From an uncultured Collinsella sp. (lineage in GTDB: Bacteria; Actinomycetota; Coriobacteriia; Coriobacteriales; Coriobacteriaceae): a stretch of DNA of 64,000 nucleotides. Position numbers and translations under genes: made by a program. Under the pieces are notes generated by a model, which saw only the letters and a list, made by a program, of their open reading frames with translations, ran no database searches and was not told the origin of the DNA. Position 1 is the stretch's first letter. Each line of letters opens with the position of its first letter. Of this stretch, positions 51,616 through 60,656 are shown in pieces. The stretch is from positions 1 to 64,000 of the forward strand of contig CALULJ010000008.1 of NCBI GenBank assembly GCA_944321445.1. The letters run 5' to 3'.

Positions 51616-53640
51616 CTAGGCGTCCAAGAAGCGAGCATCATGCGCGTGCTTCTCGATGTACTCGCGACGGAACTCCACTTGGTTGCCCATGAGCTCGCGC
51701 ACCGCGCGGTCGGCCACGGCAGCATCCTCGATGGTCACGCGCTGCAGAATGCGCGTCTTGGGATCCATCGTGGTCGACGCCAGCTGCTTCGGGTCCATCT
51801 CGCCCAGGCCCTTGTAGCGCTGGACGGTGTAGCCGCGGCGCTTCTTGGTCACCTTGCCGCCGGCGGCCTCGTCCTCGCCCTCGTCGGGGTTCAGACCCAG
51901 GCTCTTGATGGTGTCGCGCAGGATCTCCTCTTCCGGCTGACGGCCGTTGGGATACACGTAGTGGATCTTGTTGCGCACCTTGATGCCGAAGATCGGCGGG
52001 CACGCCACGTACACGTAACCGGCGTCTATCAGCGGGCGCATGTACTTGTAGAAGAACGTCAGCAGCAGGATGCGGATGTGCGCGCCGTCGACGTCGGCAT
52101 CGGTCATGATGATGATCTTGTGGTAGCGCGCCTTCGTGATGTCGAAGTCGCCGCCGTCGCCGGAGCCGGTGGTCACGCCGCAGCCGATCGCGGTGATGAG
52201 CGACTGAATCGTGTCGGACGAGAAGGCGCGATGATCGCCCACGCGCTCGACGTTCAGGATCTTGCCGCGCAGGGGCAGAATCGCCTGGATGTCGCGGCGA
52301 CGGCCGTCCTTGGCCGAACCGCCTGCGGAGTCGCCCTCAACGATGAACAGCTCGGTCATCTCGGCATCGCGCACGGAGCAGTCCGCGAGCTTACCGGGCA
52401 GCGACGCGGTCTCGAGCAGGCTCTTGCGGCGCGTGGCCTCGCGGGCCTTGCGCGCGGCGTTGCGGGCCTTGGAGGCCTGCTGGGCCTTCTTGATGATCTC
52501 GCGCGCCTGCTTGGGGTGCTCCTCGAGGTAGTCGGAAAACCCCTCAGACACAACCTTGCGCACAAGGGTGCGCATGAAGGAGCTGCCCAGCTTGGCCTTG
52601 GTCTGACCCTCGAACTGCGGGTCGGCGAGCTTCACGGAGATGACCGCCGCCAGGCCCTCGCGCACGTCGTCGCCCGTGAGGTTGGCGTCCTTCTCCTTCA
52701 GGATGTTCTGCTTGCGCGCGTAATCGTTGATCACGCTGGTGAGTGCTGTGCGGAAGCCCTCGAGGTGCATGCCGCCCTCAGGCGTGTAGATGTCGTTCGC
52801 GAAGCTCATGACCGTCTCGGAGTACGAGGTGTTCCACTGCATCGCGATCTCGACCTCGCCGGTGCGGTCGGCCGGCAGCCCCGGTTCGGACGCGCCGGAA
52901 AGATAGATGGGCTTCTTCAGGCCATCGGGAATGTCCTTGCCCTCGTTCAGGAACTTGACGAAGTCGATGATGCCGCCCGCGTAGCAGTATTCGTCCACGC
53001 GCGGCGCCAGCTCGCGCTCGTCCTTGAGCACGATCTTCAGGTTCTTGTTCAAGAAGGCCGTCTCCTGCAGACGGTTGCGCAGGATGTCGTAGTCGTAGAC
53101 GGTGGTCTCGAAGATCTCGTCATCCGGCCAAAACGTCGTGGTGGTGCCCGTGGTCTTGGACGTGCCCACCTCGATCATCTTCTGCGTGGTCTTACCGCGG
53201 GAGAACTGCATCTCGTAGATCTTGCCGTCACGGCGCACCTGAACGACCATCTTCTTGGACAGCGCGTTCACGACCGACACGCCGACGCCGTGCAGGCCGC
53301 CGGACACCTTGTAAGCCGAGTTGTCGAACTTGCCGCCCGCGTGCAGGATGGTCATAACGACCTCGAGCGTCGGGATCTTCTTCACCGGGTGCTTGTCCAC
53401 CGGGATGCCGCGGCCGTTGTCGACGACGGTGATGGAGTTATCGGGGTGCACCGTGACCTCGATCTTGGAGCAGAAGCCCGCCATGGCCTCGTCGACGGAG
53501 TTGTCGACGATCTCCCACACCAGGTGGTGCAGGCCGCTGGAGCTTGTGGAACCGATGTACATGCCCGGGCGCTTGCGGACAGCCTCAAGACCCTCGAGGA
53601 TCTTGATTTCGCTTCCGCCGTATTCATTCTTCTTCGCCAC
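51616..53640 (-). CDS. gyrB: DNA gyrase subunit B
   Basis: ATPase subunit of gyrase. 674 residues from the GTG at 53640 (MAKKNEYGG), chosen because AGGGAG lies 6 bases upstream; an ATG two codons earlier directly abuts it. GHKL ATPase motifs: EIVDNSVDEAMAG, VVDNGRGIPVD, HAGGKFDNSAYKVSGGLHGVG. TOPRIM: LFIVEGDSAGGSAKDGRRR, PLRGKILNVE, and the metal DxD in MTDADVDGAHIR. C-terminal YKGLGEMDPKQL. Upstream is dnaN-recF-DUF721, giving the classic dnaA-dnaN-recF-(DUF721)-gyrB-gyrA order. Confidence 0.97.
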   Translation of the reverse strand: MAKKNEYGGSEIKILEGLEAVRKRPGMYIGSTSSSGLHHLVWEIVDNSVDEAMAGFCSKIEVTVHPDNSITVVDNGRGIPVDKHPVKKIPTLEVVMTILHAGGKFDNSAYKVSGGLHGVGVSVVNALSKKMVVQVRRDGKIYEMQFSRGKTTQKMIEVGTSKTTGTTTTFWPDDEIFETTVYDYDILRNRLQETAFLNKNLKIVLKDERELAPRVDEYCYAGGIIDFVKFLNEGKDIPDGLKKPIYLSGASEPGLPADRTGEVEIAMQWNTSYSETVMSFANDIYTPEGGMHLEGFRTALTSVINDYARKQNILKEKDANLTGDDVREGLAAVISVKLADPQFEGQTKAKLGSSFMRTLVRKVVSEGFSDYLEEHPKQAREIIKKAQQASKARNAARKAREATRRKSLLETASLPGKLADCSVRDAEMTELFIVEGDSAGGSAKDGRRRDIQAILPLRGKILNVERVGDHRAFSSDTIQSLITAIGCGVTTGSGDGGDFDITKARYHKIIIMTDADVDGAHIRILLLTFFYKYMRPLIDAGYVYVACPPIFGIKVRNKIHYVYPNGRQPEEEILRDTIKSLGLNPDEGEDEAAGGKVTKKRRGYTVQRYKGLGEMDPKQLASTTMDPKTRILQRVTIEDAAVADRAVRELMGNQVEFRREYIEKHAHDARFLDA

Positions 53641-53760
53641 GCACATCTCCCTCTCTTTAAGAAATGCTAGTAACCTTCAATATTTTACTTGAAATATCGA
53701 GGTGTCTGCGCGTGGTCCGAATACCCCCACAAGGCCACCAAACGCCGCTAGAGGGTCGAT

Positions 53761-54327
53761 TCACTCCTCCTTGGTGATTTTGTGCTCAAAACTTGCCTTC
53801 ATGGCCTTTTTGAGCGCTTCCCGCAGACGATCGTCGCCGATTGGCGACACGCTTTCGTCCAAAGCGGACACTTCGGCCGCAGACAGCGCGCGAGAAGGAG
53901 TCACCGGGCCCTGCTTTGCCGTCGCTGCGGGGGAGGGGGGTGAGGGAGCGGAAGAAGCCGGCGCCTTCACGCGGCCGCCCGCCGGGTACCCGCCGCGCGA
54001 GAGGCGCACCTTGATGTCGGCGATGTTGGCCCCATGGCGCAGCATGCGGGCGCGGATGATCTCGCGCATCATGGTGAGCTCGCCCACCCAGCTCGAGCCG
54101 TCGGCGTAGACGATAAGCTCGTTCGATTCCGGCACGTAGTGCAGCCCCGTCACGTGCGCGCCTTCGCGCGTGCCGGCGCATACCTCGTTCCACGCGCGAT
54201 ACACGGAGCGGCTCGATTCCGCGGCGCGCATCTGTTCGCGGCGCACCGGCGACGCGCCGTCCATGATGCGGGCGCGCTCCGACGGAATGAAATCCGCCAA
54301 ACTATGCGTCTCACCCGTCCTCTTCAT
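53761..54327 (-). CDS. DUF721 / DciA-like protein
   Basis: 188 residues. The conserved segment YRAWNEVCAGTREGAHVTGL then LHYVPESNELIVYADGSSWVGELTMMREIIRARM is the DUF721 domain, known in many bacteria as DciA, which helps load the replicative helicase; in actinobacteria it lies between recF and gyrB, as here. The C-terminal third (RVKAPASSAPSPPSPAATAK) is disordered, with a last basic helix. ATG at 54327 with GGAGAAGGAGG just upstream. A role in replication is inferred from family and position. Confidence 0.82.
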   Translation of the reverse strand: MKRTGETHSLADFIPSERARIMDGASPVRREQMRAAESSRSVYRAWNEVCAGTREGAHVTGLHYVPESNELIVYADGSSWVGELTMMREIIRARMLRHGANIADIKVRLSRGGYPAGGRVKAPASSAPSPPSPAATAKQGPVTPSRALSAAEVSALDESVSPIGDDRLREALKKAMKASFEHKITKEE

Positions 54328-54348
54328 ATCGCCTCCTTCTCCTCGCCC

Positions 54349-54379
54349 GACGCACTTCTCCCCTGGGGAGAAGTGCGTC
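54349..54379. repeat. Family C 31-bp palindrome
   Basis: GACGCACTTCTCCCC and perfect complement, between recF and the DUF721 gene. Confidence 0.92.
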
Positions 54380-54389
54380 GGTCCGGCCT

Positions 54390-54411
54390 GCCCCCGTCCC
54401 CAGAGAGGACA
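54390..54411. repeat. Family B fragment
   Basis: CCCCCGTCCCCAGAGAGGACA, the outer end of the family B unit in inverse orientation, 6 bases before the recF stop. Confidence 0.75.
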
Positions 54412-54417
54412 GAGCGG

Positions 54418-55518
54418 CTACGCGTCCCCACCGATCCGCACCACGGTGGCGCGGTCGAGCACCTCGTGCGAGAAATACCCCAGGTTGGTGGTGGTGATGA
54501 CCGTCTGGATCTCATCCGCAATGAACCGCACGATCGATTCACGGCGCGCTTCGTCCAGCTCACTCATCACGTCATCCAGCAGGAGGATGGGGTAGCGCCC
54601 CAAGATGTCGCGCGCCACCTCCACCTCGGCGATCTTCCACGCCAGCACGAGGCTGCGCTGCTGCCCCTGGCTCGCGAAGCTGCGCGCATCGCGCCCGTCG
54701 ACCAAAAAGACGATCTCGTCGCGATGCGGCCCCACAAGCGTCAGCCCACGCCGCCGCTCCTCCTCATGCGTCTCGGCGAGCGCCGCCGCGAAGCACGCCG
54801 CGACCGCCTCGCGGTCGCGCGCGGACGCGGCAGGGATGTCACCAATGGACGCGCGGTACCGCACATCGACCGATTCATGCGGCGCGATGGTGCGATACAC
54901 CGCCACCAGTCGCTCGCGCACCCGCTCCAACAGCGCCAACCGGTGCACCAGCACCGCCGCACCGGCGCTCACCAGGGCATCATCCCACGCCCCCAGCAGC
55001 TCCGGCGACACGAACCGATCCTTCAACAGGTTGTTGCGCTGCTCCACGGTGCGCTCGTACGAACCGGTCAGCTGCGCGTAGCTCTCGTTCAGCTGCACGC
55101 CGAAGTCGTCGAGCGCCGCGCGCCGCACGCGCGCCGACCGCTTCACCATATCCAGATGGTCGGGGCAAAACAGCACGCTGGGCAGCACGCCGCGCACACC
55201 GGACGCGGTCACGCGCTTTCCGTTGCGCGAAAACGACCGCCGGCCCTTCTCGGACACCATGCCCATGTCGAGCACGCGGCCCTCGCCCTCGAGACGCAGC
55301 GATATCGCCGCGCGGGAAGCCCCGTCGCGCACCAGGTCGACCGGCGCCGGCCGGCGAAACGATTGCCCCGCCGTGAGCAGCTGCAGCGCCTCGACCAAGT
55401 TGGTCTTGCCCGCGGCGTTGGGCCCCACCAGCACGGTAATATCCGAGGCGAGCTCCAGCTCAAACGCCTCGTAGCTGCGAAAATCCCGAACGCTCAGCGT
55501 CCGCGCCAAAATACCCAA
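54418..55518 (-). CDS. recF: DNA replication and repair protein RecF
   Basis: ABC/SMC-type ATPase loading RecA at gaps with RecOR. 366 residues. Walker A VGPNAAGKTNLVEALQLL near 32, signature region SQGQQRSLVLAWKIAE near 300 and Walker B PILLLDDVMSELDEARR near 325 are all present. The start is a TTG at 55518, preceded by AGAGGATAACG; ATG starts upstream lie inside family B and C repeats and are unlikely. The ribosome-binding AGAGAGGA is part of the family B repeat that abuts the gene. Downstream of dnaN as usual. Confidence 0.94.
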   Translation of the reverse strand: MGILARTLSVRDFRSYEAFELELASDITVLVGPNAAGKTNLVEALQLLTAGQSFRRPAPVDLVRDGASRAAISLRLEGEGRVLDMGMVSEKGRRSFSRNGKRVTASGVRGVLPSVLFCPDHLDMVKRSARVRRAALDDFGVQLNESYAQLTGSYERTVEQRNNLLKDRFVSPELLGAWDDALVSAGAAVLVHRLALLERVRERLVAVYRTIAPHESVDVRYRASIGDIPAASARDREAVAACFAAALAETHEEERRRGLTLVGPHRDEIVFLVDGRDARSFASQGQQRSLVLAWKIAEVEVARDILGRYPILLLDDVMSELDEARRESIVRFIADEIQTVITTTNLGYFSHEVLDRATVVRIGGDA

Positions 55519-55523
55519 CGTTA

Positions 55524-55585
55524 TCCTCTCTGGCCTCTCTGGGGACGGGGGCGAGAGACGCCACCTTGGCCTCCGTGGGGACAGG
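55524..55585. repeat. Family B repeat
   Basis: TCCTCTCTGGCCTCTCTGGG then GACGGGGGCGAGAGACGCCA and terminal GTGGGGACAGG. Its left end supplies the ribosome-binding sequence of recF. Confidence 0.8.
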
Positions 55586-55605
55586 TTCCCCACCCCCGCG
55601 ACAGC

Positions 55606-55636
55606 GACGCACTTCTCCCCAGGGGAGAAGTGCGTC
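55606..55636. repeat. Family C 31-bp palindrome
   Basis: GACGCACTTCTCCCC and perfect complement, 3 bases after the dnaN stop. Confidence 0.92.
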
Positions 55637-55639
55637 GTC

Positions 55640-56743
55640 CTAGATCCTCACCGGCATGACCAGGTAGAGGTAGTTGATCTTGTCGTAGCTCTTGAAGATG
55701 CCCGCCTGGCTGTAGCTCTGCAGCTCCAGCGTGAGCTCCTTCTCGCGGCCCAGCACGTTCAGGCAGCCGAAGATGTAGTGGTAGTTGAACGCGATGACGC
55801 CCGACGCGCCCTCGACCTCGATGTCAATCGTCTCCTGCGCCTGGTCTTGGTCGTTCGAAATCGCCGAAAGACCCATGGTGCCCGTCTCGGCGGAAATCTC
55901 GAACTTCACCGCGGAGTTCGCCTGCGCCACGACGGCCACGCGCTTCAGCGCGGCCGAGAACGCCTCGACATCAATCTTCACCGTGGTCGCGCAGGTCGGC
56001 GGCAGCAGCGCCTTGTAGTTGGGGTACGTGCCTTCGATGCGGCGCGACACATACGTCGTGTTGCCGGCGGCGAACACCACCTGCGTGTCGGTCGACCCGA
56101 TCATGATCGTGCCCTGCGAGCCCATGATGCTCAGCGCGTCGTTGAACGCCTCGGCAGGCACGTTCAGCTCAAAGCTTCCCTCGAGCGACGAGGTCTCGAC
56201 CTGCGTGTCGCACACCGCCAAGCGGTACGAGTCGGTCGCCACCAGGCGCACCGTGTTGTTCTCGACCGTCATGTACACGCCGTTCAGTACCGGGCGGTTC
56301 TTGTCGGTGGAGGTCACGCGCCACACGCGGCCGACCATTTCCGACAAGATATCGCACGGAAGTTCAACCGAACGCTCGAGCGCGATGGTGGGAAACTCAG
56401 GGAAATCTGTCGGGTCGAGCGTGTTCAGTTTGAAGGAGCTCTTCTCGCACGCGATGCGCGCCTGGCGGTCGGCGACCTCGAACGACACCGGGGCGTCGGG
56501 CAGGGTCTTGGTGATGTTGGAGAGCATCTTGCACGGGATGACCGTCTCGCCCTCTTCTTCAACGCGCGCGGCGATGCGGTGGCGGATGGAGATGGTGTAG
56601 TTGGAGGTCTGGAACTCCAAGACGCCGTCCGTGGCCTTGATGAGTACACCGGAGAGGATGGGGAGTGTGCTTGCACTCGCCACACCCTTCATGACGGTGG
56701 TGAGTGCCTCAGAGAGTGCCGGTTGGCTGACGGTGAATCTCAT
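55640..56743 (-). CDS. dnaN: DNA polymerase III beta sliding clamp
   Basis: Ring-shaped processivity clamp. 367 residues, three repeats of the clamp fold: N-terminal MRFTVSQPALSEALTTVMKG, VEEEGETVIPCKMLSNITKT, middle NRPVLNGVYMTVENNTVRLVATDSYRLA (the canonical LVATDSYRLA), and the C-terminus with the binding-pocket end LYLVMPVRI. AGGAAGGA is upstream of the ATG. It lies 310 bases downstream of dnaA. Confidence 0.97.
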   Translation of the reverse strand: MRFTVSQPALSEALTTVMKGVASASTLPILSGVLIKATDGVLEFQTSNYTISIRHRIAARVEEEGETVIPCKMLSNITKTLPDAPVSFEVADRQARIACEKSSFKLNTLDPTDFPEFPTIALERSVELPCDILSEMVGRVWRVTSTDKNRPVLNGVYMTVENNTVRLVATDSYRLAVCDTQVETSSLEGSFELNVPAEAFNDALSIMGSQGTIMIGSTDTQVVFAAGNTTYVSRRIEGTYPNYKALLPPTCATTVKIDVEAFSAALKRVAVVAQANSAVKFEISAETGTMGLSAISNDQDQAQETIDIEVEGASGVIAFNYHYIFGCLNVLGREKELTLELQSYSQAGIFKSYDKINYLYLVMPVRI

Positions 56744-57053
56744 GTGCCGGGTCCTTCCTTTTTCTATCTATCTCTATATATCTATACATAACAATAGTAA
56801 TAAGCCGGTCGACGGTGTGGATTAGTGAGAAAAGCGCAGGTGGAAGTTGTTAAAGTTTTCGACTTCCGTCCGTGGAGAACCGCTCGGTTGTCAATGGACG
56901 AATCCCTGCGCTTTGGTTGTCCCCCAAATCGGTCACCTTTCCAACACGTTATCCCGACGTATTCCAACAGTTTTCAACAGCTCGTGAAAAACTCGGCAGC
57001 CGCCTGCGGCATCGTGTGAAATATCACGCGAACGCCCAGGTAGCGGCCTTGCC
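56744..57053. other. dnaA-dnaN intergenic region with DnaA-box-like sites and AT-rich tract
   Basis: An AT-rich stretch (56762-56801: CTATCTATCTCTATATATCT and on) next to dnaN could be the unwinding element. DnaA-box-like 9-mers cluster at 56938 (TTTCCAACA), 56949 (TTATCCCGA), 56961 (ATTCCAACA) and 56971 (TTTTCAACA), with TGTGGATTA at 56816. All differ from TTATCCACA by 1-3 bases. Likely one half of a bipartite origin and/or the dnaN promoter. Confidence 0.6.
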
Positions 57054-58724
57054 CTACGATTTGATGAGGATGATGTTCTTGAGCTGCTGCACCTCCTCGT
57101 TAAAGCGCGCGTCCTCTTTCATCTTGGTCTCGACCACTTCCAAGCTGTGAATCACCGTGGTGTGGTCGCGCCCGAACGCGGATCCAACAGCCTTGAGTGA
57201 CATCTCACACAGCGTGTTGGTGAGATAGACCGCCACGTGGCGCGGGAACGCGATGTTTTTAGAGCGCTTGCGGCCGATCATGTCCTCGTGGCTCACGTGG
57301 TAGAACTCCTCGACCACGCTCTGCACGGTGTCGACGCGGATGACCTTGTGTGCGGTATCGAAGTACTCGTCGGCGATGGCGTCGATGTCGGCCGCCGTGA
57401 GCTCGCCGCCCGCCTGCTCGCGTTCGTAGGAAAGGCCCGCGCAACGTTCACAGAAGCTTTCGAGCTCGCGGATGTTGTTGCCCGAGATCTCCGCCATGTG
57501 GCGCAGCTGGTCGTCAGAGAGATGTCCCTCTTCGAGGCCAATTCCGTCGAGCAGCGATGCACCCGCACCCGGAATCGCGACGTTTTGCGACCCGCGAATC
57601 GTGTGCTCGTAGTAGTTGCGCAAGATGGCGTACTTCATCTCGAAGCCGGGCTCCGATACGAGGCACAGCATGCCCGAGTTGAAGCGGCTCGTCAGGCGCT
57701 CGTCCATGCCCAGCTTCTTGGGCGCACGGTCGCTCGCGATGACGATCTTCTTGTTCTCGCGGATGAATTCGTCCACCAGCTGGAAGAAGAACTCGATGGA
57801 GGCCTGTCGGCCGATGATGTTTTGGATATCGTCGATGATGAGCACGTCCGCCGCGCGGTAGTCGCGCATGATGGGCTCGCCCGGTCCGCGCTGCGCGCCC
57901 AGGTCGCGCATGTAGTCGTCGATATAGGCCTGGCTGTTCGCGTATTTCACGCGGATATAGGGCTTTTCGGCGGCCAGGTAGTTCTTGATGGCGAACAGCA
58001 GGTGCGTTTTGCCCAAGCCCGAGTTGCCGTAGATGAACAGACTCGTGCACTGCCCCGGCTCGTCGGCGAACGCGGCGAAGCGCACGGCGCTTTGGTAGGC
58101 ATGTTTGTTCTCGTCGCCGAAGACGAAGTTTTCAAACGTGTACTTGGCGTTGATACCCACGGCGGGATAGCTCTGCTCGACAGGTTCCGGTTGGGGTTCT
58201 GTCGGTACGGCCACCGCGCTCGCCGACGGCTGCTCCTGGCGCTTCATGTTGGCCATCACGCGCTGGAACTGCTCGTTGGTCAAGGTGTTGTTCACGGTCA
58301 CGCGCCCGCTCCCGGCATCCGAGGCGATGGGGGCCTTGGCGAGCCGCCGCGCGCCATCGGTGTTCCAGGGCAGTCCGCCGCCCGCCGTGCGCGCGCCCGC
58401 GGGGGCGGCCCCGGCTGCCGGCTCAGGCTCAGCGCCCGAAACGGGCTCGGTGCGCGACACCGGCGCGCCGGCAGGCGCCTGCGGCACGGTGATGGTGAGC
58501 GCGAGGGGAGCGAAGGCGATTTCCTCCAGGTAGCGCTCGATAACCTCTCGCTGTTTCACCAGGTAGGAGTAGGCGAATCGGCTGGGCGCCTCGATGGTGA
58601 GCGCGTCATCGGTCAAGTCGCACGCCCGCGCGCTCGCGAGCATGTTGACCAGCCGCGCGTCTAGGCCGTCGCGCTGGCAGCATGCGATGGCGTCATCGAG
58701 AAGAATGCGTGCCTCGTTATCCAT
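57054..58724 (-). CDS. dnaA: Chromosomal replication initiator DnaA
   Basis: Binds DnaA boxes and melts the origin. 556 residues. Domain I is near 1-80, domain II is a long Ala/Pro/Glu-rich linker (about 85-195), domain III is the AAA+ module (KYTFENFVFGDENKHAYQSA, Walker A GNSGLGKTHLLFAI, Walker B VLIIDDIQNI, sensor IVIASDRAP) and domain IV is the DNA-binding helix-turn-helix SAFGRDHTTVIHS. In the family the Walker B is usually DDIQF; here DDIQN. GAGGTGAACC is before the ATG. It starts 8 bases after the upstream ATP-binding protein gene, so they are probably co-transcribed. Confidence 0.97.
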   Translation of the reverse strand: MDNEARILLDDAIACCQRDGLDARLVNMLASARACDLTDDALTIEAPSRFAYSYLVKQREVIERYLEEIAFAPLALTITVPQAPAGAPVSRTEPVSGAEPEPAAGAAPAGARTAGGGLPWNTDGARRLAKAPIASDAGSGRVTVNNTLTNEQFQRVMANMKRQEQPSASAVAVPTEPQPEPVEQSYPAVGINAKYTFENFVFGDENKHAYQSAVRFAAFADEPGQCTSLFIYGNSGLGKTHLLFAIKNYLAAEKPYIRVKYANSQAYIDDYMRDLGAQRGPGEPIMRDYRAADVLIIDDIQNIIGRQASIEFFFQLVDEFIRENKKIVIASDRAPKKLGMDERLTSRFNSGMLCLVSEPGFEMKYAILRNYYEHTIRGSQNVAIPGAGASLLDGIGLEEGHLSDDQLRHMAEISGNNIRELESFCERCAGLSYEREQAGGELTAADIDAIADEYFDTAHKVIRVDTVQSVVEEFYHVSHEDMIGRKRSKNIAFPRHVAVYLTNTLCEMSLKAVGSAFGRDHTTVIHSLEVVETKMKEDARFNEEVQQLKNIILIKS

Positions 58725-58732
58725 GGTTCACC

Positions 58733-60112
58733 TCACTGTCCCTGAATCTGCTCTTCTGCCCACAGTTTGCCCATCTCGGTGAGGAAGCGCTTCTGCCCGC
58801 GCTTGATCACGAGTCCGTCCTGCGCCAACGCCTCGAGCTCGCGCGACCACGTGGGCGCTGACGACCCCAGCGCGTGCGCCAGGTCGGTCGGGCCGCAGCT
58901 GCCCTGCTCAAGCAGGTAGCGCATCGCCTGCGCACCGCGCTCGGACACATACAGGCCGGCCGCGGCCCCGGCGGGGGAGGGCTGCTGCCATCCGCCCGCG
59001 CCGTACGCGTACTGCGGCCAACCCTGCGCGCCCGCCGTGCCCGGTGGATAAACCCCCGGGTATCCGGCAGGTATCTGTTGGGGATATGCCTGAGCCGGTT
59101 GCGCCGGCGGATACCCCTGTGGGGCGTAGCCGGGAGCATACCCACCTTGCGCCGGGTACCCCTGCGGTCCCGGGTACCCCATCGCTCCGGCAGCGCCGTA
59201 TGCGCCGGCCGGCGGATATCCCCAGGCCGGCTGGTAGGGCACCCCCGCGCCGCCGGCCATCCCGCCGCCCGCGTCCGCTCCACCGAACGCAGCGGTCCCG
59301 GTGGAGCGGACGCCCCACGCGGCGTCGCCCACCGCGCCAGCATCCGCCGCCGCACCGAGTCCCACCGCGCCAGCCGCCGCGAAACCGTCTGCAACACCGG
59401 CACCAACACCGCTAGCTACCTGCGGTGACGCACCTGTGACCGCACCGTGCAACCCATCATGCACCGCACCTGCCGCAGCTCCACGCACCGCACCGCCGTG
59501 TGCGCCCGCGCGCTCGATCTGCGCCACGCGCGAGGGGTCGATCGACACGGTCACCACGGTTCCCTGGTGCAGGTTGTCCTCGATGGACACCGCGCCCCCG
59601 GCGTTCTCCAAATACTGCTGCACCATGGGAAAGCCCGCCCCGGTGCCGCGAATGTAGCGCTTCTGGTCGCGGTCGGCGCTCGTCACGCCGAACTCGAACG
59701 CGCGCTCCTTGTCTTCAATGCCCGGACCCTGGTCGGCAAAGCGAATGGTGTTGCCGCTATCCAAAATTGAGATGATGGGCTCAACGAAGTTCGCGTGGAT
59801 GAAGTTTTCCACAATCTCGCGAATGACCATCAGCGAGATGCCGCCGCCCTGCTCCTTCATGCAGCGGTAGACGGTGTTGGTGATCTCTTCCAAATAGGTG
59901 CGCACGTCCTTGGGCGCGATTACGATCACGCGCGGCGTCGACAACATGTCGTCGTAGACGGCGATGCGCGTCGCGTACGCCACCTGCTCGCCCTCGGCGG
60001 CACTGCTCGCAGCAATGTCACCGCGCCCGCTCTGAGCAGGGGAACCCGTGATATGTGCGTTGTCGGGAGCCGGGTCACCGGAGTCCACGAACGGGTAGAA
60101 GTCATCAGACAT
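58733..60112 (-). CDS. GHKL-ATPase protein with Gly/Pro-rich linker and C-terminal winged helix, upstream of dnaA
   Basis: 459 residues from the ATG at 60112. The histidine-kinase-type ATPase domain (about 70-215) has N box MVIREIVENFIHANF, G1 RFADQGPGIEDKERAFEFGV and G2 IRGTGAGFPMVQQYL; no phospho-acceptor His domain or membrane segment. Then about 170 residues of low-complexity Gly/Ala/Tyr/Pro sequence (repeated YPxxG), and a C-terminal winged-helix-like domain (ALGSSAPTWSRELEALAQDG, LVIKRGQKRFLTEMGKL). It resembles anti-sigma/regulator kinases fused to a DNA-binding domain. Adjacent to and probably co-transcribed with dnaA; a role in origin or cell-cycle control is a guess. Confidence 0.75.
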   Translation of the reverse strand: MSDDFYPFVDSGDPAPDNAHITGSPAQSGRGDIAASSAAEGEQVAYATRIAVYDDMLSTPRVIVIAPKDVRTYLEEITNTVYRCMKEQGGGISLMVIREIVENFIHANFVEPIISILDSGNTIRFADQGPGIEDKERAFEFGVTSADRDQKRYIRGTGAGFPMVQQYLENAGGAVSIEDNLHQGTVVTVSIDPSRVAQIERAGAHGGAVRGAAAGAVHDGLHGAVTGASPQVASGVGAGVADGFAAAGAVGLGAAADAGAVGDAAWGVRSTGTAAFGGADAGGGMAGGAGVPYQPAWGYPPAGAYGAAGAMGYPGPQGYPAQGGYAPGYAPQGYPPAQPAQAYPQQIPAGYPGVYPPGTAGAQGWPQYAYGAGGWQQPSPAGAAAGLYVSERGAQAMRYLLEQGSCGPTDLAHALGSSAPTWSRELEALAQDGLVIKRGQKRFLTEMGKLWAEEQIQGQ

Positions 60113-60233
60113 GGCGCACCGCATTCCGTCTTCGTTTGAGCTGCGAATCGCCGGTCGAGCGAGCCCGTCTGGACCCGCGCATCCGGCGCGTATCCAAGGA
60201 TACCAGCTCGCCCACCCGAAACCTTTCAACAAC

Positions 60234-60306
60234 TTTTCCAAACCTGTTGAAAAGTGAAGAAAAGTCCTGAAAAGTTATCAACAGTTTCCGCATCACCTGT
60301 GGAAAA
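60234..60306. other. DnaA-box cluster, probable oriC
   Basis: Four box-like 9-mers within 73 bases: TTTTCCAAA (60234), TGTTGAAAA (60245), TTATCAACA (60275) and TGTGGAAAA (60298), with near-identical AAAAGT spacers. It lies between the divergent dnaA-side genes and rpmH, where gene direction switches. Confidence 0.7.
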
Positions 60307-60404
60307 GTGCATGAAAGAACGTGAAAGAATCGCCGTAGGACCTCCTGTGCTCCCGCAAATCGTGCGCAAAGGGTGTGTTGTGCAGGACTTTTGCGATTCA
60401 TTCA

Positions 60405-60434
60405 TTGACACGCGCGCGCGGTATTCCCTACAAT
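60405..60434 (+). promoter_or_regulatory. Promoter of the rpmH operon
   Basis: Consensus -35 TTGACA (60405-60410), 18-base spacer including a CG repeat, -10 TACAAT (60429-60434). Confidence 0.8.
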
Positions 60435-60497
60435 CTGTAAGCTCACGTGTCTAAACCGTGCAAAATGCACGCAAAATGCAGCAGGAGGATATCAACC

Positions 60498-60641
60498 ATG
60501 AAGCGTACGTATCAGCCCAACAAGCGTAAGCGCGCCAAGACCCACGGCTTCCGCGCCCGTATGGCCACCAAGGGCGGCCGTGCCGTTCTCGCCCGTCGTC
60601 GCGCCAAGGGCCGCAAGCGCCTCACCGTCAGCGACAAATAA
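60498..60641 (+). CDS. rpmH: 50S ribosomal protein L34
   Basis: 47 residues, extremely basic: [20 protein letters not shown] and [20 protein letters not shown] are diagnostic. AGGAGG is 10 bases before the ATG. First gene of the conserved rpmH-rnpA-yidD-yidC-khpB-rsmG cluster. Confidence 0.98.
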   Translation: MKRTYQPNKRKRAKTHGFRARMATKGGRAVLARRRAKGRKRLTVSDK

Positions 60642-60656
60642 GCACCATGCTCTCGC

